Below, one piece after another: positions 37,394 to 46,880 of a DNA stretch of 64,000 bases. The DNA comes from Mucilaginibacter aquatilis (GTDB lineage: Bacteria; Bacteroidota; Bacteroidia; Sphingobacteriales; Sphingobacteriaceae). The position numbers and the translations under genes were made by a program. The stretch lies in the NCBI RefSeq assembly GCF_009755275.1, contig NZ_WQLA01000004.1:186001-250000 (forward strand), in the 5' to 3' direction. The notes under the pieces are model-generated. The model was not told the origin of the DNA. It saw only the letters and a program-made list of their open reading frames with translations, and did not search any database. Each line of letters opens with the position of its first letter. Positions within the stretch are counted from its first letter, which is position 1.

Positions 37394-37401
37394 TATATTT
37401 G
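37394..37401 (+). promoter_or_regulatory. Candidate -7 box for the laminarin-type SusC operon
   Basis: Reads TATATTTG, an exact match to TAnnTTTG, 64 nt before the SusC ATG. No -33 TTTG is seen at the expected 19-23 nt spacing, again pointing to activator dependence. The operator of the tethered regulator is not recognised in the 296-bp divergent gap. Confidence 0.5.
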
Positions 37402-37465
37402 CCTCAACCAACAGGCACCCGCCTGTACCGATTAAACCATTTTGTAAACCATTTTATGATCTTCT

Positions 37466-40400
37466 ATGAAAGGAAAAATTACTTTTTTTCTATTAGTTCT
37501 GCTATTGCATGCCTTTGGGCTTAAAGCTCAGGAGCTGCAAGTATCAGGCAAGGTTACTCTAAAAAGCGACGGAGCTGCTTTACCAGGAGTAACTGTATCT
37601 GTTGAAGGCGGATCGAACGGTGTAGCAACCGGCCCCAACGGTGAATTCAGTATTAAGGTGCCGAAACAAGGCTCCGTGCTAGTATTCAACCAAATTGGAC
37701 TAGAGCCGCAGCGCTACACCGTAAACTCAACCAACTTCATTCAAATTGTAATGTCTGAAAAATCAACCAACCTCAGTGATGTGGTTGTAGTTGGTTATGG
37801 CACGCAGGTTCGCCGCAATGTATCATCTGCTATTGGTTCAATTAAGCCCGATCAAATCACGCAAACCCCGGTGCAGCGTATTGAACAAGCCATGCAGGGC
37901 CGGATAGCCGGTGTACAGGTAACCAATGTTTCCGGACAACCGGGTGATGCCCCAACGGTGCGCATACGTGGTATTGGCACCAATGGCGATGCCTCTCCTA
38001 TCTACATCGTTGATGGCTTCCAGGTAGGCGGAATTGATTACTTAAACCCGGCCGACATTCAATCGATGGACGTACTTAAGGATGCCGCGTCAGCTGCCAT
38101 TTACGGTGCGCGTGGTGGTAACGGTGTGGTGCTTATTACCACAAAAGGCGGCTCAAAAGATGGAAGAACCCGCGTAACTTACGATGGATATATGGGTATA
38201 CAAAACGCATGGCGTTACATGAAGTTGCTTGATGCCCGTGAGTATGCAGTAATGATGAATGAGGGTGCTGCCAACGCAGGCAACTCCATCCCTTATCCCG
38301 ATTTAAGTAAATATCCGGCAGGTACCGGTACCGACTGGCAACGCGCCTTGTTTCAAAAAAACGCGCCTACGTATAATCACCAGTTTGCCGTAAACGGCGG
38401 TACCGACAAAAACAACTATGCTATTAATTTTTCGTTGTTTAACCAAAAGGGTTTGGTTGGCGGCGACAAATCTGACTTTAAACGATACACCTTTCGCGCT
38501 AACAGCGACAACAAGGTAAAAGACTTCCTTAAGGTTGGTGCTAACGTAGCTTACTCGCACATTCGCCGTACGGCAATTGATCCTAACCAGGAGTTTGGCG
38601 GTCTACTAAATAACGCCATTAACCTTGACCCTATTACACCAGTTATTGAAAACGACCCTACCCGTGCAGCAACATATAACGCTAATGCTGTACGTGATGG
38701 TAACGGTAATCTCTATGGTATTTCGCCTTATGTAGCACAGGAAATTGTAAACCCGCTTGCTCGCCTTGCGGTTACCAACGGACTTACCCGGGTTGACAAG
38801 TTGGTGGGAAACACCTATGCTGAAATCAACATTTTGAAAGAACTTACGTTCCGTTCATCATTCAGTATTGACTTGGCTTACGTTAACAGCAATAATTACA
38901 GTCCTGTATTTTACCTAAACGCGGCCCAGCAAAATATTAACTCCAGTGTATCAAAAGGTACTGATCGCTACTATACCTGGCAGGCTGAAAACGTTTTGAA
39001 TTATAATAAAACATTCAGCAAACATACGTTGGGCGTTACGCTGGGTACCACTCATCGCCGCGAAAACTCTGAAACACTTTACGGTTCCAATACCGGCTTA
39101 GTAGTTACCGATCCAAATATGGCTTACCTTGACCTTGCAGTTGATGCAGGTACAGCTAAAGCTACAGGCGGAGCAGGCGGCAATGCTTTGTTCTCCCTTT
39201 TCGGAAGGGTAAACTATAACTATGATAATAAATATTTGTTATCTGCTTCTCTGCGCCGTGACGGGTCGTCAAAATTCGGCTCAAATTATCCATTTGGTTA
39301 CTTCCCGGCTGTATCTGCCGGCTGGATTTTCACAGAGGAAAACTTTATACCTAAAAATGACTTCATCACATTTGGTAAAATACGTGCATCATGGGGTAAA
39401 AACGGTAACGACCGCATAGGTAATTACCCTTGGGCAGCCATAATTGGCGTAGGTCGTGGTTATACTTATTATAACGGAAGCGGCAATGGCTACATCAGCG
39501 GCGCTTCACCATCGTTCATAGCCAACCCTGATATCCGCTGGGAAGAATCGGTACAAAGCGACATCGGCTTAGACTTAACCTTCCTGCGTAATATGTTTAC
39601 ATTTACTGCCGATTACTATGTAAAAACAACTAAAGGCTGGCTTTTACAGGTACCTATCCCACTAAGTGTAGGCGTACCTCCCGGAACTGCCAACGGTGGC
39701 ACTGTACGCAACTCAGGTATCGAGTTAACACTTAACTATCAGCAAAACATCGGTAAGTTCAAAATCAATGCAGGTATAAACGGCAGCTTCAATAAAAACA
39801 CCGTTACCGAGATTGGCAACGCTGAAAGGATTTTAGGTGGTGCAGGTATATCAACCTACGGACAAGTTGAGCGCAGTACCATTGGTCAGCCGTTCTCTTA
39901 CTTTTACGGTTATAAAACCGATGGTATATTCCAAAACGTAGCCGAGGTAAATGCATATACCCTCAACGGCACAAAAATCCAACCGGATGCGGTACCTGGC
40001 GATGTTAGGTTTAAAGACCTGAATGGCAATGGTGTCATTGACCCCGAGGACCGTACCATTATTGGTAACCCTACGCCTAAAATTACAGGTGGTTTTACCT
40101 TTGGCTTAGCTTATCAGGGCTTTGACCTTAATGGCTTCTTTACAGGTGCATTTGGCAATCAAATTTTTAACGGTACACGCCGTCATGACTTTCCTACTGC
40201 CAACATGCAAACGCTTTACCTAAACCGTTGGAGCGGTGAGGGCAGCACAAATACCAACCCTCGTTTCACCTGGAATGATACCAACGGAAACTACAGCAAA
40301 ATATCTGACCTGTATTTAGAGAAAGGCGATTATGTACGCCTTAAAACCTTACAACTTGGTTATTCATTCAACAAAGCGCTTATGTCAAAAATTAAGCTGC

Positions 40401-40564
40401 AAGCCTTGCGTATCTATGTATCAGGTGACAACCTGCTAACTTTTACCAACTACTCTGGCTTCGACCCGGAAATTGGTGCGCGCAGCAGTCTTGATATTGG
40501 TATTGACCGTGGTATATATCCACAGGCCCGTATTTACCGCTTAGGTTTAAGTGCAACATTTTAA
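37466..40564 (+). CDS. SusC/RagA-family TonB-dependent transporter (laminarin-type locus)
   Basis: 1032 residues with a clean signal peptide (1-21, GLKAQ). The carboxypeptidase-like domain (23-100) is followed by the SusC box DVVVVGYGTQVRRNVSSAI, the plug with IRGIGTNGDASPIYIVDG, and the barrel ending YRLGLSATF. It imports glucan oligosaccharides produced at the surface. It is the first gene of a five-gene operon with SusD 13 bp downstream, and then PKD protein, GH16 and GH3. The specificity for beta-1,3-glucan comes from the GH16 and GH3 neighbours, not from this sequence. Confidence 0.95.
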   Translation: MKGKITFFLLVLLLHAFGLKAQELQVSGKVTLKSDGAALPGVTVSVEGGSNGVATGPNGEFSIKVPKQGSVLVFNQIGLEPQRYTVNSTNFIQIVMSEKSTNLSDVVVVGYGTQVRRNVSSAIGSIKPDQITQTPVQRIEQAMQGRIAGVQVTNVSGQPGDAPTVRIRGIGTNGDASPIYIVDGFQVGGIDYLNPADIQSMDVLKDAASAAIYGARGGNGVVLITTKGGSKDGRTRVTYDGYMGIQNAWRYMKLLDAREYAVMMNEGAANAGNSIPYPDLSKYPAGTGTDWQRALFQKNAPTYNHQFAVNGGTDKNNYAINFSLFNQKGLVGGDKSDFKRYTFRANSDNKVKDFLKVGANVAYSHIRRTAIDPNQEFGGLLNNAINLDPITPVIENDPTRAATYNANAVRDGNGNLYGISPYVAQEIVNPLARLAVTNGLTRVDKLVGNTYAEINILKELTFRSSFSIDLAYVNSNNYSPVFYLNAAQQNINSSVSKGTDRYYTWQAENVLNYNKTFSKHTLGVTLGTTHRRENSETLYGSNTGLVVTDPNMAYLDLAVDAGTAKATGGAGGNALFSLFGRVNYNYDNKYLLSASLRRDGSSKFGSNYPFGYFPAVSAGWIFTEENFIPKNDFITFGKIRASWGKNGNDRIGNYPWAAIIGVGRGYTYYNGSGNGYISGASPSFIANPDIRWEESVQSDIGLDLTFLRNMFTFTADYYVKTTKGWLLQVPIPLSVGVPPGTANGGTVRNSGIELTLNYQQNIGKFKINAGINGSFNKNTVTEIGNAERILGGAGISTYGQVERSTIGQPFSYFYGYKTDGIFQNVAEVNAYTLNGTKIQPDAVPGDVRFKDLNGNGVIDPEDRTIIGNPTPKITGGFTFGLAYQGFDLNGFFTGAFGNQIFNGTRRHDFPTANMQTLYLNRWSGEGSTNTNPRFTWNDTNGNYSKISDLYLEKGDYVRLKTLQLGYSFNKALMSKIKLQALRIYVSGDNLLTFTNYSGFDPEIGARSSLDIGIDRGIYPQARIYRLGLSATF

Positions 40565-40577
40565 TTGACCAGTTATA

Positions 40578-42149
40578 ATGAAAAATATTAAATATACTTC
40601 CACCATTATATTAGCCGGCCTGCTAACCGTTGCAGGTAGCGGCTGCAAAAAGTTTTTAGAAATGAAACCCGTAGATAACCGGGTTGCTGAAAACTTTTAT
40701 AAAACTGAAAAAGACGCTAATGAAGCCTTAAACAGCGTTTATGATGCATTACAGTGGCACACTAACGCCGGAGGCGGCGGCTTCAGCCCCGATCCTATGC
40801 TGGCTGACATTGCCTCTGATGATTCATACGCCGGTGGCGCCAGCCGTTCCGACTCGCCTGATATGATACAGGTTGATCAGCAAAAAATAGCGGCTACTAA
40901 TTCGTTAATACGTGTTTACTGGAGTAATCATTACACTGGTATCTATCGTGCAAACCTGCTTCTTCAAAAATTGCCTGATATTAACATGCCGGCAGCAGCA
41001 AAAGCCAAAATGGCTGCAGAATGTAAATTTTTGCGAGCGTTTTTCTATTTTGATCTGGTTAAGTGGTTTGGAAGCATTCCGTTGATTACCGTACCGCAAA
41101 ACCCAGGTGAGTATTGTGTGGCAAATGCTAGTCCGGCTCAAACATTTAACCAAATAGCGCAAGATTTAGTTGATGCCATTCAGGTATTAGACAAATCTGA
41201 CTTACGTACCAGTAAGGCACATGCCACCCGCTGGTCGGCAGAAGGTTTGCTAGGTCGTGTTTATTTATTTTATAAAGGCGTTTACAAAGCCGAATTGCAG
41301 GCAGGTAGCACTGCAGTAAATGCTCAGTATGTTCTTACTCAATTGCAAGACCTTATTTCTAACAGCGGTCATGACTTGTTAGGCACTTACGCTGATAACT
41401 TTACAAAGGCCAACGAGTTTAGCAAAGAATCGGTTTGGGAAATATCATACTCTAATGATAACCCATGGTATGATTGGAATTACATACAAGGTGGCGAAGG
41501 CAATATGCAGCCGCTTATGCAGGCACCACGTATTGAAGGCGACCCGCTATACAGCACAGGCTGGAGCTTTGCACCGGTAACGCAAGAGCTTTACAACAGC
41601 TATGAGGCTAACGACCCGCGCCGTACTGCAACTATTATCAATATGGAAACTGAGTTGAAAGGCAAGGTATCAACCGGCTATCAGCACACAGGATTCTTTA
41701 GCAAAAAGTATACTACCACGGCAGAGTACAGACCTACAACCGGACAGTACGAATTAAACTGGGGTAACAACTATCGCTCAATACGTTTTGCTGATGTTTT
41801 GCTTATGGCTGCCGAACTTGACTTAACTAACGGCGGAAGCCAGGCACAAAACTACCTTAACCGCGTACGCAACCGGGTTAGTTTAGGTAGCAAAACTGTT
41901 TCATTAGCCGCCATCTACCAGGAGCGTAGGGCTGAATTAGCCCTTGAAGGCATACGCTACTGGGACTTACTTCGCCAGGGTTTACCTGTGGCAGCACAAG
42001 CTATCACTATAACCGGTAAAAAAGGCCCGAGTTACACCGGCGATCAGGTTGACTACAACGTAACCTTTAATCAAGCTACACGCGGTTTATTCCCAATTCC
42101 GCAAAGCGAGCTTGACCAATGTTCGAGTGTGTTAAAACCTAATTTTTAA
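40578..42149 (+). CDS. SusD/RagB-family lipoprotein (laminarin-type locus)
   Basis: 523 residues with lipobox GSGC (Cys23) followed by KKFLEM. The SusD-like N-terminal domain (RANLLLQKLPDI, AECKFLRAFFYFDLVKWFGSIPL) and the C-terminal RagB part (YQERRAELALEGIRYWDLLRQG, LFPIPQSEL) are both complete. It captures the glycan above the SusC barrel. Aromatic-rich stretches such as ISYSNDNPWYDWNYIQGGEG are good candidates for the binding face. It lies 23 bp before the PKD protein gene. Confidence 0.95.
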   Translation: MKNIKYTSTIILAGLLTVAGSGCKKFLEMKPVDNRVAENFYKTEKDANEALNSVYDALQWHTNAGGGGFSPDPMLADIASDDSYAGGASRSDSPDMIQVDQQKIAATNSLIRVYWSNHYTGIYRANLLLQKLPDINMPAAAKAKMAAECKFLRAFFYFDLVKWFGSIPLITVPQNPGEYCVANASPAQTFNQIAQDLVDAIQVLDKSDLRTSKAHATRWSAEGLLGRVYLFYKGVYKAELQAGSTAVNAQYVLTQLQDLISNSGHDLLGTYADNFTKANEFSKESVWEISYSNDNPWYDWNYIQGGEGNMQPLMQAPRIEGDPLYSTGWSFAPVTQELYNSYEANDPRRTATIINMETELKGKVSTGYQHTGFFSKKYTTTAEYRPTTGQYELNWGNNYRSIRFADVLLMAAELDLTNGGSQAQNYLNRVRNRVSLGSKTVSLAAIYQERRAELALEGIRYWDLLRQGLPVAAQAITITGKKGPSYTGDQVDYNVTFNQATRGLFPIPQSELDQCSSVLKPNF

Positions 42150-42172
42150 TTTATCTCAATAATCATAAAAAG

Positions 42173-43558
42173 ATGAGAACCTATTTATATAAAACACTTG
42201 CAGGTTTACTGCTTGTACTTACCTGGATGGGCTGTAAGGTTGACGACCCTGAGCTTGGCGCTGCTCCTGAAAATGCTCAGGTAAAATTTAATGCCACACC
42301 TACTGCTGCAAATGCCAATATAGTTGTATTTAAAAATCAGTCGGGTGCGGTAACAAAAGCCGTATGGGATTTGGGTAACGGACAAACAGGCTCGGGCGAG
42401 GAAATAACCGGCTCATATCCTTTGGCCGGCACTTATACCGTTAAGCTTACCATTTACACCAGCGGCGGCTTTGCATCAAGCACCCAAACGGTAACAATTG
42501 CCAATACCAAGCCCGAGATGCTTAACCGTCCAGATTATAACTTTTTAACCGGTGGCGGTAGCAATACTGCGGGCAAAACCTGGGTAATTGAAAAAGGCGT
42601 GTCGGGTCACTTAGGTGTGGGTCCGGCCACATCACAAACCGCCGAGTGGTATAACGCTGCTCCCAACGAAAAAGCCTCAGAAGGTTTTTATGATGATGAA
42701 ATGGTATTTACCCTAAGCAATAACCTTAAGTACACCTATATTAACCATGGCAGTACTTTTGCCAACGGTGCTAATGCTGCAGGTATTGGCGGTGCTACAG
42801 GTGGTGATGTTACGGTTAATTACACCCCTCCTACTAACCTAAGCTGGAGCATTACTGAAGAAGGTGATAAAAAATATCTTACTATATCGAATAATGGTTT
42901 TATAGCCTACTACACCGGAGTTTCAAAATATCAGATCATCACCTTAACCGAAAACGAAATGTACCTGCGTGTGGCCGACAAAGCAAATGCTGCCAATGCC
43001 TGGTATTTACGTTTAGCTCCCAAAGGTTATACCCGCCCGGTGGTAGAAAAGCCACTTCGGGCTAATGATATCAGTGATAAGTTTGACGGCACAGGTAACA
43101 TAGCGTGGCGTGCTGATGCAATCACATTTAAAAACGCGTTTGACAATCCATTCCCTCAGAGTGCTAACACTGCTGCTAAGGTTGGCTTTTATCAGCGCCT
43201 TACTGGTGATGCCAACCAATATGGCAACTTGCAAACCACTTTAGACTACCGCTTAAATTTAAGCACCCGCAATAAATTTAAAGTGAAAGTATTTTTCCCG
43301 GGTGGCAACGATTATAGCGGAACGTTGAAACCCCAGGTATCAGTAAAGCTACAAAACTCGCTTGCCGGGGGTAATGCCTGGCAAACACAAACGGAAGTGG
43401 TTAAACAAGTTCCACTGAACCAATGGGTAGAGCTGGAATTTGATTTTTCATCTATCTCAACTGTTACCATTTATGACCAAATTGTATTACAACTTGGCAG
43501 CGAAGGCCATACTGTACCGGGTATATTCTACGTGGGAAGTTTTGAACTAGTAAAATAA
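42173..43558 (+). CDS. PKD-domain surface glycan-binding lipoprotein
   Basis: 461 residues with a lipobox (WMGC, Cys21) and a charged KVDDPE stretch after it. A PKD domain (about 35-115) contains the typical WDLGNGQTGSGEE and YPLAGTYTVKLTI. The middle (about 125-290) is a lipocalin-like or beta-rich segment found in similar SusE-position proteins, and the C-terminal ~150 residues look like a carbohydrate-binding jelly roll (FKVKVFFPGGNDYSG, WVELEFDFSSIS). Such proteins commonly follow SusD in laminarin loci and bind the polymer. It is the last gene before an intra-operon hairpin. Confidence 0.82.
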   Translation: MRTYLYKTLAGLLLVLTWMGCKVDDPELGAAPENAQVKFNATPTAANANIVVFKNQSGAVTKAVWDLGNGQTGSGEEITGSYPLAGTYTVKLTIYTSGGFASSTQTVTIANTKPEMLNRPDYNFLTGGGSNTAGKTWVIEKGVSGHLGVGPATSQTAEWYNAAPNEKASEGFYDDEMVFTLSNNLKYTYINHGSTFANGANAAGIGGATGGDVTVNYTPPTNLSWSITEEGDKKYLTISNNGFIAYYTGVSKYQIITLTENEMYLRVADKANAANAWYLRLAPKGYTRPVVEKPLRANDISDKFDGTGNIAWRADAITFKNAFDNPFPQSANTAAKVGFYQRLTGDANQYGNLQTTLDYRLNLSTRNKFKVKVFFPGGNDYSGTLKPQVSVKLQNSLAGGNAWQTQTEVVKQVPLNQWVELEFDFSSISTVTIYDQIVLQLGSEGHTVPGIFYVGSFELVK

Positions 43559-43564
43559 TTACTC

Positions 43565-43592
43565 ATAAGCCGCAGCGTAGGTTGCGGCTTAT
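43565..43592 (+). other. Intra-operon stem-loop between the PKD and GH16 genes
   Basis: A perfect 10-bp stem ATAAGCCGCA (43565-43574) / TGCGGCTTAT (43583-43592) with an 8-nt loop, 6 bp after the PKD stop. A T6 run follows only after 10 further bases, so it is a weak terminator at best. It may set a lower level of GH16/GH3 relative to SusCD. Confidence 0.6.
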
Positions 43593-43633
43593 GCTTTCTA
43601 CTTTTTTACCGAGACGTGAGTAAAGCAACTGAT

Positions 43634-44524
43634 ATGAACACAAGTAAAAAAATAAAAATGTATACATCATTTATTGGGAAAGTGCTGGTGGCAGGTTTTC
43701 TGTTATCATGCGCCGGCGGCGATGAACTCAAACCCCTTCCTACTGAACCAACAAGCGGCACCGGAGACGGAAAACCTACCGACAAAGGCTGGGCCTTTGA
43801 AACTACACCGGTTTGGGCCGATGAATTCAACACCAATGGCGCGCCCGACGCCGCAAAATGGGGCTATGATTTAGGCGGCACAGGCTGGGGCAACAACGAA
43901 CTGCAGAATTATACTAATAGCCAAAACAACGCCGGCATAGCCAACGGTGTACTTACCATTACCGCACGTAAAGAAAACTCCGGAACAAATGCTTATTCAT
44001 CGGCAAGGTTGGTTACTAAAGGCAAGGGCGACTTTTTGTACGGCCGCATGGAAATAAAAGCCAAACTCCCATCAGGCCGTGGCACATGGCCTGCTATATG
44101 GATGTTACCTACCGATAACGCTTATGGGCAATGGCCTAAATCGGGCGAGATTGATATTATGGAGCATGTGGGTTACGATCCTATGAAAGTGCATTTTACT
44201 ATTCATACTGATGCCTACAACGGCGCCCAGGGCACGCAAAAAGGTGATTTTAAAAATGTAGCAACGGCGTTTACTGAATTTCACTTATACCGCGTTGATT
44301 GGACACCTTATGCACTTCGTGGTTACATTGACGACCAAAAAGTATTTGAATATGTCAACGATGGCAAAGGCTCATCTACCTGGCCGTTTGATAAACGCTT
44401 TCACCTGTTACTTAACGTAGCTGTTGGTGGCAACTGGGGCGGTGCGCAAGGCGTTGACGATACCGTTTTTCCGAAAGCCATGGAGGTAGATTACGTAAGG
44501 GTATATAAAATGATTGAAAAGTAA
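43634..44524 (+). CDS. GH16 lipoprotein, laminarinase-type endo-beta-1,3-glucanase
   Basis: 296 residues from ATG 43634; an in-frame GTG at 43616 would only add six residues. The lipobox (LLSC) predicts a lipoprotein, and GGDE after it suggests surface export. The GH16 jelly roll shows the catalytic signature GEIDIMEHVG: nucleophile Glu172, helper Asp174, acid/base Glu177. The extra Met in EIDIMEH marks the beta-bulge type found in laminarinases. Trp-rich stretches GTGWGNNELQNYT and RGTWPAIWMLP line the cleft. It makes the first cut in beta-1,3-glucan. It lies 14 bp before GH3. Confidence 0.92.
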   Translation: MNTSKKIKMYTSFIGKVLVAGFLLSCAGGDELKPLPTEPTSGTGDGKPTDKGWAFETTPVWADEFNTNGAPDAAKWGYDLGGTGWGNNELQNYTNSQNNAGIANGVLTITARKENSGTNAYSSARLVTKGKGDFLYGRMEIKAKLPSGRGTWPAIWMLPTDNAYGQWPKSGEIDIMEHVGYDPMKVHFTIHTDAYNGAQGTQKGDFKNVATAFTEFHLYRVDWTPYALRGYIDDQKVFEYVNDGKGSSTWPFDKRFHLLLNVAVGGNWGGAQGVDDTVFPKAMEVDYVRVYKMIEK

Positions 44525-44538
44525 TACATCCTCATTTT

Positions 44539-46716
44539 ATGATGAAAATTTCGATTATTTCTACCTCTAAGGTGGCGGGCTTGTTATTGCTCTTACATAC
44601 CGCCGCCGTAGCCCAAACCGATGAAGAGATCTATCAGAAAGCCGATGCCCTGCTAAAAAAAATGACGCTGCAGGAAAAGGTTAATATGATACATGGCAGC
44701 TCCTCATTTACATCGGGCGGCGTGCCCAGGTTGGGCATCCCCGAGTGGGTAATGTCTGACGGGCCACACGGCGTTCGTGTAGAACACGGCCGCACTTATA
44801 AAGATAGTATTGGTGTAAACGATGCCGGAACATATTTACCAACAGGCGTTTGCCTGGCAGCCACCTGGAACCCTAAACTAGGTTATGCCTTCGGCTCAGT
44901 ATTGGGTAGCGAGGCAGCCTACCGTGGTAAAGACGTAATTTTGGGTCCAGGCATCAACATTATACGTTCGCCACTTAACGGGCGCAACTTTGAATACCAG
45001 AGCGAAGACCCATACTTGATCTCGCAAATGGCGGTGGGATATATTAAAGGCGTTCAAGATCAAGGTGTTGCAGCTTGCATAAAACACTATGCGGCAAATA
45101 ATATTGAAACTAACCGTAACAATATCAACGTTGAATTGAGCGAACGTGCGCTACGTGAAATTTATTTGCCCGGCTTTAAGGCCGCCGTTCAGCAAGGGAA
45201 TGTATACACGCTTATGGGCTCGTACAATAAGGTACGCGGCGAATGGGCCACTCACAACAACTACCTTATTAACCAGATTCTTAAAAAAGAATGGAAATTT
45301 AAAGGTGCTGTAATAAGCGACTGGGGTGCGGTTCATAATACGCAGCAAGCGCTTTGGAACGGTACCGATGTTGAAATGGGCACTGATCTTTCCTTAGGTG
45401 AAAAGCCTGATTATCGTAAGTACTTTATGGGCGATACGGTGCTTGCGCTTGTTAAGAACGGCAAAGCTCCGGAGTATCTAATTGATGATAAAGTGAGGCG
45501 CATATTATACGTAATGCTCAAAACGCATGTGATAGACAAGCAACGCAGTAAGGGGGCCTATAACACCAAAGCACATCAGCAGACAGCACGTCAAATTGCT
45601 GAAGAAGGTATTGTTTTGTTGAAGAATCAAGGCAAAATTTTACCATTATCGTCATCAATTAAATCTATTGCTGTAATTGGCTTAAACGCCAACCGGCCTC
45701 AGGCCTTTGGCGGCGGCAGTTCACAGGTGAAGGCTTTATATGAAATTACCGCATTAGAGGGATTGAAAAAGCTGGCTGCTAAAGGAACAAAAATCACTTA
45801 CGCTCAAGGTTATAATATTAAGCGTGGTGCAGAGGCCGATGAGAACTTAATAAAACAAGCTGCCAATGCAGCCGCCAAAGCAGATGTTGCGGTTATTGTT
45901 GGCGGAAGTACACATGGGTATGACTACAGCAAATGGAGCGACAATGCGTATGATGCAGAGGATACCGACAAACCAGATATGCATATGCCTTTTGGGCAGG
46001 AGGAATTAATTAAGGCTGTACTTAAAGCTAATCCAAAAACCGTGGTGGTATTATTGGGCGGCGGACCTATTGAGATGGCTCAATGGATTAGCTCTGCTCC
46101 TGCCGTGCTACAGGCCTGGTATCCGGGTATGGAAGGCGGCAATGCTATAGCCGGCATACTATACGGAAAAGTTAATCCATCGGGCAGGTTACCTATGACT
46201 TTTCCTAAACACCTGGTTGATGCTCCTGACCATAAGCTAGGCCAATTCCCTGCTGATAAGGATAGCAACAGCAACAACGTATACTATTTTGACGACTTAT
46301 ATGTGGGCTATCGCTATTACGACACTTACAAAATCGAACCACAGTTTGCCTTTGGTCATGGCTTATCTTACACGCAATTTACCTACGGTGATTTGAAGGT
46401 TCAAAAAGGTGTTAACAACACTACTGTTACGTTTACCATTGCCAACACGGGTAAAACCGCAGGAGCTGAAACAGCACAACTTTATGTACATCAGCAAAAG
46501 TCACTGCTTCCACGGCCCGAAAAGGAATTGAAAGCGTTTGAGAAAGTATTTCTAAAGCCTGGCGAGAAAAAACAGATCAAGTTAATGCTCTCTGCCGATG
46601 CTTTTCAGTATTTTAATGATGTAACAAATTCTTGGATTACAGAACCAGGACAATTTGATGTTATGATAGGCAGTTCGTCAAAAGATATTAAACTTAAAGG
46701 CGTAGTCAACCTATAA
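44539..46716 (+). CDS. GH3 beta-glucosidase
   Basis: 725 residues with a signal peptide (to about 26, AAVAQ); the ATG at 44542 is an equal alternative start. The TIM barrel holds the substrate-binding MSDGPHGVR and KHYAANN motifs and the nucleophile Asp261 in VISDWGAV. The second alpha/beta sandwich (about 355-560) has the AIVLGG-like glycine stretches and the C-terminal fibronectin-III-like domain ends the protein. It splits oligosaccharides to glucose in the periplasm. With GH16 it completes laminarin breakdown. It is the last gene of the operon and is followed by a strong terminator. Confidence 0.93.
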   Translation: MMKISIISTSKVAGLLLLLHTAAVAQTDEEIYQKADALLKKMTLQEKVNMIHGSSSFTSGGVPRLGIPEWVMSDGPHGVRVEHGRTYKDSIGVNDAGTYLPTGVCLAATWNPKLGYAFGSVLGSEAAYRGKDVILGPGINIIRSPLNGRNFEYQSEDPYLISQMAVGYIKGVQDQGVAACIKHYAANNIETNRNNINVELSERALREIYLPGFKAAVQQGNVYTLMGSYNKVRGEWATHNNYLINQILKKEWKFKGAVISDWGAVHNTQQALWNGTDVEMGTDLSLGEKPDYRKYFMGDTVLALVKNGKAPEYLIDDKVRRILYVMLKTHVIDKQRSKGAYNTKAHQQTARQIAEEGIVLLKNQGKILPLSSSIKSIAVIGLNANRPQAFGGGSSQVKALYEITALEGLKKLAAKGTKITYAQGYNIKRGAEADENLIKQAANAAAKADVAVIVGGSTHGYDYSKWSDNAYDAEDTDKPDMHMPFGQEELIKAVLKANPKTVVVLLGGGPIEMAQWISSAPAVLQAWYPGMEGGNAIAGILYGKVNPSGRLPMTFPKHLVDAPDHKLGQFPADKDSNSNNVYYFDDLYVGYRYYDTYKIEPQFAFGHGLSYTQFTYGDLKVQKGVNNTTVTFTIANTGKTAGAETAQLYVHQQKSLLPRPEKELKAFEKVFLKPGEKKQIKLMLSADAFQYFNDVTNSWITEPGQFDVMIGSSSKDIKLKGVVNL

Positions 46717-46740
46717 ATTCTAGCAACATTTTACAATGCA

Positions 46741-46772
46741 AAGTGCCGCCTGCTTACAGAGCGGCACTTTTT
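46741..46772 (+). terminator. Terminator of the laminarin-type operon
   Basis: A perfect 9-bp stem AAGTGCCGC (46741-46749) / GCGGCACTT (46761-46769) followed by a T5 run. The A residues on the left side make it usable from the other strand for the convergent PAS gene. Confidence 0.85.
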
Positions 46773-46880
46773 GTTACGTTGTTTAAAGCAGTTAATCAAG
46801 CTAGTATATTTAGCAATATTTCATTTACGCACATGACGACTATGTAACTATTATGAAGTAAACCTTTTGATTATTTATAC

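Noticed and set aside
43597..43611. A seventh operator (TCTACTTTTTTACCG)
   Set aside because: It shares the TACTTTTTTA core but points away from its downstream gene, lies in a different locus and forms the T-run after a hairpin.
46717..46880. Frameshifted ATPase domain after the PAS gene
   Set aside because: Only 164 bp remain before GH3, with a terminator, and no N-box or G-box sequence is visible in any frame.
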